Assembly (NCBI GenBank): GCA_946902985.2
Contig: OX336389.2
Coordinates: 278,487,527-278,551,526, forward strand
DNA from: Meconema thalassinum
Lineage: Eukaryota > Arthropoda > Insecta > Orthoptera > Tettigoniidae
Direction: 5' to 3'
Length of the DNA stretch: 64,000 bases
The position numbers and the translations under genes were made by a program. The notes below the pieces were generated by a model. The model saw only the letters and a program-made list of their open reading frames with translations. It did not search any database and was not told where the DNA came from. Shown in pieces: positions 56,939 to 64,000 of the stretch (position 1 is its first letter; each line of letters starts with the position of its first letter).

Positions 56939-57074
56939 GAAGAAGAATATCCTGGTTAAAAAATCTCACAGCCTGGACCTCAAAAACATCTACTGAATTA
57001 TTCCGAGCTGCAAGTGATAGGAACAGCACAGTCAAGATGGTAGCCAACATCCGGAAAGGATAGGAACCATAAGA

Positions 57075-57152
<78 letters not shown>
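56910..57152 (+). repeat. Two (ATT)n tracts enclosing a LINE C-terminal fragment
   Basis: ATT arrays occupy 56910-56936 and about 57075-57152 (some 26 units). Between them, 56938-57063 reads RRRISWLKNLTAWTSKTSTE, LFRAASDRN and VKMVANIRKG before a stop. This resembles the last residues of an insect LINE protein, probably a severely 5'-truncated copy whose tail is the second ATT tract. The LINE clade is not assigned. Confidence 0.6.
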
Positions 57153-57155
<3 letters not shown>

Positions 57156-57289
57156 TACATACATTTTCATTTGAGACTGTTTTGCCTCTCAGCGTCTAGT
57201 CTAGTCTAGTCTGCAAGCCTCTGTTTGCGAAAAAGTCGCCTCCATGAAGCCCTATTAGCAGTTAACACTGCGGCATCCTTTGCTTCTAC

Positions 57290-57960
57290 ACCTCACACTT
57301 TGAAATCGTTAAACACTGAAACTAACCATCGCCTCCTAGGTCTACCTCTACTTCTCTGACCCTCAACAGCCGAACACTTTAACCTCTTAGGTAATCTCTC
57401 CTCCCCCATTCTCTTCACAACTCCCCACCATCTGAGTCGGCACATTCGAACGGCTTCGTCTAGCGTGTTCATATCTAACTTAGCCTTTATCTTTTCATTA
57501 CGAGTACCTTCCTGCCATTGCTCCCATCTATTTGTCCCAGCAATCATTCGTGCTGCCCTCTACCTTATGTCTCATATATACAATACTGAATCTACCCAGC
57601 TTTCGCTTCCATACAGCAAGGTCGGTCTTAATACTGACAGTGAGTGTTGTAGGGAGAGTTCCGTTGCTACACTAACTTCTTTGTTACAGAATACTGTAGA
57701 TCACAACTGAGAACTCACTACATTGGCTTTTCCACACCTCGACTCTATCTTCTTCCCCATAGTATCATCCTGAGAGAATCCACAGCCTAAATATTTAAAA
57801 TGTTCCACCCGCTCCAATTTAGTTTTTCCTACCTGTTATTCTATCTTCTTGCGTTTCTTCTCGTCTTTGAAATCCTCATCTTCATACCATACTCCCTACA
57901 TTTCTGTTCAAGTTTAACAAGTTGGCCAGTAAGGTTTCGGCGGAGTCCGCCATTACTACC
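57290..57960 (-). pseudogene. LINE RT C-terminal fragment, minus strand
   Basis: On the minus strand, broken frames read KLEQKCREYGMKMRISKTKR (near 57900), LERVEHFKYLGCGFSQDD, SLSVLRPTLLYGSESW and finally CRLRWWGVVKRMGEERLPKR and RGRPRRRW before a stop at 57293. This order is the thumb and C-terminal region of an endonuclease-bearing LINE. Several frameshifts and a stop make it a relic. The ATT tract at 57966-57984 borders its upstream side. Confidence 0.7.
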
Positions 57961-58096
57961 AGGCCATTATTATTATTATTATTGATTTAAGCCCACTAAG
58001 GAGCGCTTATGATTATTTCTTTTTGGATGCTGGCCTCCGTTCCCAGTACCTCTTTAGCCCTGCCAATAGATTCTCCTTCCTTTCCTGTGAAAGAGG

Positions 58097-59640
58097 TTAA
58101 CGAAATTTAACAACCGTTGGTAGGGGCAACCACGAATTAACCATGAGACAAAATATGGGACGGTCATAGACATCAGTATCAGAATAATCAGCTGGAGCTA
58201 TTTTTTTTTTTTTTACTTCAGTGAGCCAATAGCTTCCAGTCTCGTAGCTTTTGACGAGTGAGAAGATCTTCTTTGTAAGCCTGCCGTTGTCCATTCTCAG
58301 AAGTTGCCCGTAATACTTCAGCCGCCTATTTCGCAGGCTAGTCTTAGCCGTTTCCAACTGTTGGTACAGTTCAGAGTTTGCTTTCAGTCGATAGGTACAA
58401 TCTGAGAGCACTCTTGGTCCATGAATTTTCCGGAGGATACGCCTTTCGACCTTTTACAGGTCAACTATGGTGCCTTCTCTGTTCATCAGTAAGGTCTCCG
58501 CAGCATATAAGAACTGGGACCTGATGGCAGTTTTGTAGTGGCATACACTGGCGTTCTTCGAAATGCACTTCTTGTTGTAACGATTTTGCGACAATTGGTA
58601 AGCTATGTTGAGTTTTGCATGTCTATTTAGGATGGAGGGAACCTCTACCATTGTGGTGGACCCATTCACCAAGATACAGGAATCGATTGACTTTTCCAAT
58701 CTTCCCAAAGATGGTCGTCAAAGGGGCTTTCCCGTGGTGCCTACTCGCAAAGATCTTGGTCTTTCCGTATGATATTAGTAGTCCTGTTTTCGCTGCTGTC
58801 TCATGTAGGGAATGAACAGGAACTACAGCATCCTTAGAGTTATTGGTTAGGATCGCGATGTCATCTGCGAAGGCCAGGCACCTGATCTCGATCTTCCGTG
58901 TTCCGGCTCCAATGGTAACCGGTTTGATTCCGAGATTGCTCACAAGTCAGTGTAAGTTCCCAGGTCGTCATAACTTTGTCGAGCACCAGATTGAAGAGAA
59001 AAGGCGAGAGGCCATCTCCTTGTTTCACACCTATTGTGATCTTGAAACTTCGGGAAAGTTCTCCTCTAAATTTTTCCTTGGAGAAGGTGTCTGTGAGCGT
59101 CTGTTCGATGAGGGTGCGTGTGTTGCAATCCACTCCTCGTTCTCACAGCACTGAGAAGAGTGTCTGACGGTCAATAGAGTCGTGAGCCTTTGCGAAGTCG
59201 ACAAGTACCACGGTGATGTTCACGCCCCTCAAACGTTTTAATTGGAGAATAGTTTTCAGGTTGAAGATCTGCTCGGTGCAGGACCGTCCTCGCCGAAATT
59301 CTCCCTGATATTCACCAATTATATGGTCACACAGTCTCTCCACATTGTCTTGTAGAATCCTAAACTGAACTTTGTAGGCTATTGGCAACAGCGGTATTCC
59401 CCTGTAGTTTTTGACATGACTTCGGTCGCTTTTCTTGTGCAGTGGGTGTATTAGAGCTGTCTTCCAGTCATCAGGTATCCTTACAGTCTCCCAATAATCA
59501 ACCAAGATTCGATGTATGACCTCTGCGATCGTAGTTCCTCCTGTTTTAAGGGCTTCCAAAATGGTGCCATCTTCCCCAGGCGCCTTGTTTTTCTTGAGGC
59601 AGTTGTTGGTGCTAGTTACTTGCGGAAGAGTCGGTGGTTA
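58097..59640 (-). pseudogene. RTE-like RT, fragmented
   Basis: Pieces in order on the minus strand: KTALIHPLHKKSDRSHVKNY, RGIPLLPIAYKVQFRIL, IGEYQGEFRRGRSC, VLVDFAKAHDSIDRQTLF (to 59143). Then GVKQGDGLSPFLFNLVLDKV (58861-59133), CLAFADDIAILTNN (FADD at 58860-58871, intact), GKIGKVNRFLYLGEWV and LKYYGQLLRMDNGRLTKKI (58097-58411). The frames change at least four times. A run of T at 58200-58214 inserts a poly-Lys stretch. Confidence 0.8.
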
Positions 59641-59733
59641 AGATGGGAGGCTGACGTCCACTGTGTCTACTAGAGTTAGTCCTTCCTTGGGCTCTTGGCA
59701 ATTGAGAAACTGGTCGAAGTAGTCAGTCAGAAG

Positions 59734-61116
59734 TTACACGTTCCCACGGTTACAGGTAACCAGCTTCCCATCTGGGTTCTTAAAGTGAAGGCATGGTGAG
59801 TTATATCCTGAGAGTGCCTCTTTGAATACCCGATAGAAGTTTCTGGTGTTGTATTGTCTGAATTCTTCATCCAATTTTTCTAGCCTCGACCGATCATAAC
59901 ATCTCTTTACACCCCTGATAGTCTTACTTGACAGTTTTGTGAAATCCTCCCAGTCGTCCTGTTGCTTAGTCGAATTCCACTCCGTCCAGGCTGCAGCTCG
60001 GTCGTCAACTGCATGATCACACTCAGTATTCCACCATCTGTGACGTCGCTTATTTCGAGGTTGTCCGAGATTATTCAAGGTCTTGCATACAGTGGACTTC
60101 AGTTGGTTCCAGTAATTCATCTCTCTATGCAAGATGCCAGTTGCAAATTGTTCTTTATTATCATTGAGAAACTGGGAATCAATCCTCGGTGGGGCTGCGT
60201 TAGAGGGTAGCCTACTTGCCTCTGGTCTTAGGGTCAAGGAAAGGTCGGAGTCAATGTTCCATCCTTTACGAACTCTCACGTTCATGATCTCTTTCCTTTT
60301 TCTTGCACTAATTGAGACGTGGTCTATTTGAAATGGACCAATAGCAGGCTTCGTTGATTGCCAAGCGGTCTGGTACTGAGGTTTTCTAGGAAAACTGTTG
60401 ACATGATCCTTACCTGATACCACTTACAGAGTTCTATTAAGCGCTTGCCGTTGGTGTTTGTGCATTTATGCGCTGTTTAAGGTCCCATTATGTCACGGTA
60501 CCTTCGATCTTTCCCCAGTTGGGCATTGAAGTCACCTACCAGGATCTTGACGTGGTGACTGGGGATCTTACCGATCTCGTCTTCGAGCATCTGCCAGAAG
60601 ATTTGGTATTCTCAGGGTTCTTCTTGTTATCCTCATTAGTAGGAGCATGTGCATTTACGAAGTAATATCCTTTGTTACCACATCTGAAGGACAGCCTGGA
60701 CAGGCGTTCGCTAGTTGACGTGAAATCGATGATGGAGTCCACTACATCTCGTCGTACTAAGAAAGTCGTTCCATAGACGCTTGAGCCATGTGTGTTCCTA
60801 GATGCTGGCTTCCCCTTAAATATTCTATAACTTTCCTATTCAAACGCCTTGTTATCAGTATATCTGGGTTCTTGGACTAGTGTTATCAAAATTTTGCACT
60901 TATGCAGAACATCTGTTAGTTGCTTAAGATTTCCGGTCTTGCAGAGGGTTTAGAAGTTTTTAGTCCCAAAGTTGTGATGGATTTTGGTTTCAATTTCGAG
61001 TTCGAGGTATTAGGGAGCTCCAACTTTCCCCGCACGATAAGTTCAGGCTCCCCAGACTCCGAAGGCCTGAATGCGCCACCGCCGGTGACTTTGGATACTC
61101 CCTGGGGTAGTGACAT
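59734..61116 (-). pseudogene. RTE-like endonuclease region, fragmented
   Basis: The probable start is an ATG at 61116 (MSLPQGVSKVTGGGAF), similar in place to the start of the other RTE copy. Pieces: GNKGYYFVNAHAPTNEDNKK (60536-60742), a GDFN block near 60530, GPFQIDHVSIS and NIDSDLSLTLR (the last Asp-His step replaced; 59734-60423). The linker has NKRRHRWWNTECDHAVDDRA and EFRQYNTRNFYRVF. Stops and shifts separate all pieces. Confidence 0.78.
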
Positions 61117-61165
61117 CTGCGTCGTTGTTTATCATCACATAAGAGCTAGTAAAAGGACTAACTAA

Positions 61166-61532
61166 AGGGTGAAGACCAAATACCTTCAAGGTTGGCCGCT
61201 TCGAATCTTATTCAGAAGCGTTTGCGGTTCTTACAGAGCGATTGCCAGTCGCTCCTCCTTTATCCGGGATTGGAACCGGCTACATCATTGCTAAGCTACT
61301 CAATCCACCCAGCAGTACTGTATAATGAGTTGTCAATATTATTATTATTACTTATTCATTTCACCATTACAAACATGGGTAACTCTAAAGCACGGGTTAA
61401 ACCAAGTGATTTCCAATAATACATAAAAACTATAATACAAACTATAATATATACATATCATGTATATACAAAATATAGAGTTCATTATCACTTAATCACT
61501 AGCAAGGAAGGATCGCACAATTACTATTACTA
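61166..61532. other. Anonymous DNA, possible tRNA-like remnant near 61210-61300
   Basis: TCCGGGATTGGAACCGGCTA at about 61261 could be a reversed B-box region of a degenerate SINE. Nothing else is recognised. Confidence 0.3.
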
Positions 61533-61536
61533 CTAC

Positions 61537-61575
<39 letters not shown>
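61533..61575 (+). repeat. (ATT)n microsatellite
   Basis: ATT units follow a short ACT-rich lead-in and abut the next SINE. Confidence 0.85.
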
Positions 61576-61576
<1 letters not shown>

Positions 61577-61890
61577 GCTTGCCACGGTGGGTGAGTGGAT
61601 AGCGTGCCGGTCTACTAACTCCAAGATTGCAGGTTCGCTCCTGACCGTGGTAAGTGATTTTTGAAAGGCGGCAAAAATACGACACGCATGTCATACGATG
61701 TTGGCATGTCAAAGAACCCATTTGAATTCAGTAGGCCGTGTTCATAATGGCAAATTTAATCTCGGGAGTTTCCGCCAACACAAAGTTCCTCATTTCTCTA
61801 CTAGAAAGCGCTATAGTGTTCAAGGAGCTTTGATATCTAACCTCCTTGACTTTCATAGTGATTCAAGGAACAACGAATTTCGACATGCAA
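61576..61890 (+). repeat. tRNA-headed SINE (family E)
   Basis: The head reads GCCACGGTGGGTGAGTGGAT, with A-box-like GGTGAGTGGATAGCG and B-box-like GGTTCGCTCC, closing GACCGTGG. The acceptor-like ends CCACGGT/ACCGTGG are complementary. The body (GGCGGCAAAAATACGACACG onward) does not match the other families. The 3' limit is not defined. Confidence 0.6.
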
Positions 61891-62943
61891 GCTACCCTCT
61901 GGGTGTCAAATTACAAAGCTTGCACCCGGCACCCGAGGCCATACGATGAGAACATGTAAAAGACAAAATGGCCATAATCCTCGGTTCTGAAGATCAGTTG
62001 CTGATCGTTTGATGTTTCATAATGTGCTTCCGTAGCAGCATCTGTAACTTCCAGGTGAAAAAGACCAGTACCAAGGCGTTGACAGCTAGTGATGCGCTCT
62101 GTTACGGAAGACATTATGTTGGTTATTTGATAGCGAACGTGTTCATACAATGGGGCTTTCAAGACGGATGTGTTACATGTCAGCAAGTTCAGCTCAGCCA
62201 GTTGGAACTATGATAACTCTCAGGCAAATGACACTGCTGAGAATATGGGAATAAGAATGGAATATCTTTTGTTCCCATACCTGTACGTGATAAAATAGTG
62301 ATTGCTATGATAAGCACGACTGCGAAGAATTCAGGAACACACCTGAGCGTTCACACGATGAAAACTGCAAACATTTCTGGCTGGTAAAACTTAATACAGC
62401 CTGCGCAAAACAATGCACGAGAAGATGAGACTGAAATTATATACTATAAGGCCAGTGTTATTGTTATTACTCTTAGCAGATTTGGAATTTGTGGTTATAA
62501 GCCCAGTGTGCCTAAGAATAATCTTATTATATAATATGCTAAGGTGTAGGTTTCACAAAACTCAAGCTCCTAAACCAGAGGGATAGGTTGGTTCCTTAGT
62601 TTAGGGGCTGCGACAACGCGGTCATGTAGCCCCGTAAAAACCAGAGGGAGTTAGAACGTGTCGTTTGTACCAAAATCTTCCAAATCGTCTCAATAGTACA
62701 GGAAGAATATTGCATTTCTTGAAAAGCCAACGGAAATATATTTATTTGTTTGTAAAGTGCTTTTAAATAAATAAACAAGACGATAGCCCCTGGCAGAACT
62801 GTGTCGCGTACAGCCCGCATAGCACTAGAGCCGGGCGGGTAGTTTGTAAACATGGGGCGCACACAACCCATTATGCGAGAGTTCTCGCACGGGTCCGCTA
62901 CTAGTCTAATAATAATAATGTGGCTGCTCTACGCTGGCTGGTA
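61891..62943. other. Anonymous DNA with a short SINE-body fragment at 62590-62640
   Basis: TTTAGGGGCTGCGACAACGC at about 62602 matches 48908. The rest shows no coding or repeat signal that I recognise. Confidence 0.4.
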
Positions 62944-63450
62944 CTGAGTATACCAAGAGGCACAATGATGTTGCTAAGATCTTACATCAAGTGCTAGCTA
63001 TAAAATGTGGACATCTGGATACGAGCAAGGTATACTACAACTACCAGCCTGCCAACGTGCTTGAAAATGAGCATCATAAAATGTATTGGGATAGACCTAC
63101 ATATTTTAACCGACCAGACAATCTTGGCCAATCGACCTGATATTATCTACCTCAATAAAAGAAACCAAAAGGCCTACTTGATAGACGTTGCTGTCCCACT
63201 TAGCCAAAATATGCTAACCACCCAGGCTAAAAACAAACAAATAAGTACGCACCATTGGCTGAAGAAATATGGAAACTATGGGGAATAAAATACGTGAGAA
63301 TTTTGCCAGTGGTGATCTCTTCCACGGGAGTTGTTCCAAATACGTTGGTAATGGCTTTAGAGGAACTGCAATTGAAACACCTCATTGCCAGAATACAGAA
63401 GGCAGTAGCCTACTGCTGGATACGTGTTATATTGTTAGGCTATTTTTTGT
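62944..63450 (+). pseudogene. R2-type (restriction-like endonuclease) LINE C-terminal fragment
   Basis: Three successive frames encode one protein end. First comes KRHNDVAKILHQVLAIKCGH and PANVLENEHHKMYWDRPT. The middle frame has ILANRPDIIYLNKRNQKAYL then IDVAV. The last has LAEEIWKLWGIKYVRILPVV and PNTLVMALEELQLKHLIARI. The RPD (63133-63141) followed 14 residues later by Asp (63184-63186) is the PD...D core of the restriction-like endonuclease in R2-type LINEs, which cuts the target site. Two frameshifts (near 63105 and 63250) make it a relic. Confidence 0.75.
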
Positions 63451-63568
63451 TATCTCAGTCAGGTTAACAGGATACTTGATTGTCAAATCCGTATCTTGTA
63501 GACTGAGTTGTACCATATTTATGAGAAACTAAAAAAAATACCACTATTACTACTAATAATAATACCCC

Positions 63569-63570
<2 letters not shown>

Positions 63571-63611
<41 letters not shown>
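63571..63611 (+). repeat. (AAT)n microsatellite, likely insertion site of the next SINE
   Basis: AAT units also resume at about 63939-63956 after the SINE, so the SINE probably landed in this tract. Confidence 0.75.
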
Positions 63612-63612
<1 letters not shown>

Positions 63613-63639
63613 TAGCCTATATCCACACCCTCTACGTAA

Positions 63640-63938
63640 TTCTCGGATTCAACGGGGTCAAAAATGAGATGCGATGAAAATCTATGTGTTTGGTAGTTTT
63701 ACAGCCAGATGCCCCTGCTGACGACAATTTCGTGGCAGGAATTAACGTGAGATGAATTGAATGAAGATGAATGAACCTGGACAAGGTGTTGGTAGGAAGA
63801 GATCGTGGCCTATTGCAAGGTACCTTCTCAGCATTTGCCTGGAGTTGAAAATGGGGAACCACGGAAAACCATTTCAAGGATGGTCGATGGTAGGGTTCGA
63901 ACGCACGTGTATCGGCAGATAGCTACTGCTGTCGGTAA
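63640..63938 (-). repeat. tRNA-headed SINE (family C), reverse, diverged
   Basis: On the minus strand the head ACCGACAGCAGTAGCTATCT with a GTTCGAACCC B-box region is followed by AAATGGTTTTCCGTGG, CAGGCAAATGCTGAGAAGG and the GCATCTGGCTGTAAAA block. These match 13415-13773 with many substitutions. It lies between two AAT tracts. Confidence 0.8.
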
Positions 63939-64000
63939 CAATAATAATAATAATATGGTCTCAGGTAGCCAACTCTCCAATTTATACCTTCCGTTTATTC

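Larger units (their letters stand above)
58000..61165 (-). mobile_element. RTE-like LINE, decayed, related to the one at 16170-30969
   Basis: The minus strand encodes a start region, endonuclease and RT in order, spread over at least eight short frames. Motif order and wording parallel the copy at 16170-19344 (for example FVNAHAPTNEDNKKNP against INAHAPTNQSNKSDP, and CLAFADDIAILTNN against CLAFADGLALLSDN), so both belong to one clade. The boundaries are approximate, and no target duplication was found. Confidence 0.82.

Noticed and set aside
56820..57170. Minus-strand frame with a poly-Asn run
   Set aside because: It is the reverse-strand reading of ATT tracts and of a plus-strand LINE fragment.

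Overview
The window looks like intergenic DNA from a large, transposon-rich insect genome. No prokaryotic gene organisation, bona fide host gene, rRNA, true tRNA gene or CRISPR array was found. Almost every long open frame belongs to a retrotransposon. Abundant tRNA-headed SINEs, RTE-, Jockey- and R2-type LINEs, BEL/Pao and Ty3/gypsy elements, a Helitron, a hAT element and many (ATT)n tracts fit an insect. A polyneopteran such as an orthopteran is my guess from the SINE families (low confidence).

Layout. 1-418: two SINE remnants. 424-11722: a BEL/Pao retrotransposon on the minus strand with 2.86-kb LTRs, TG...CA ends and target duplication CATGC; gag-pol is broken by two stops and three frameshifts. 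11723-15945: SINEs and anonymous DNA. 15946-31018: a three-layer nest. A SINE tail was hit by an RTE-like LINE (16170-30969, 15-bp duplication). The LINE's 5' UTR was then hit by an 11.2-kb Ty3/gypsy element (19378-30592, duplication GTTAT). 31732-38990: a Jockey-like LINE fragment split by a 6.3-kb non-autonomous LTR element (31896-38228). That element has apparently identical 1395-bp LTRs, a tRNA-Lys-like primer site and a coiled-coil ORF followed by UAG-AUG and a second in-frame ORF, but no pol.

39000-49100: hAT-like end, a 44-bp tandem array, SINEs with clear target duplications, and a 2.5-kb non-autonomous Helitron (42617-45121) carrying about nine copies of a ~163-bp repeat. 49607-56090: a Jockey-like LINE interrupted by a 0.6-kb hAT element (itself hit by a SINE), a second RTE-like LINE (52652-55242) and a short insert. 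56100-63960: a minisatellite, SINEs, (ATT)n tracts, LINE 3' fragments, a decayed minus-strand RTE-like LINE (about 58000-61165) and an R2-type endonuclease-domain fragment.

No genes here act together in a host pathway. The relationships are parasitic: LINE machinery presumably moved the SINEs, and the coiled-coil LTR element must borrow reverse transcriptase and integrase. LTR comparison by eye orders the insertions: BEL/Pao oldest (about 3% LTR divergence), gypsy younger (about 1%), the coiled-coil element youngest (no difference noticed).
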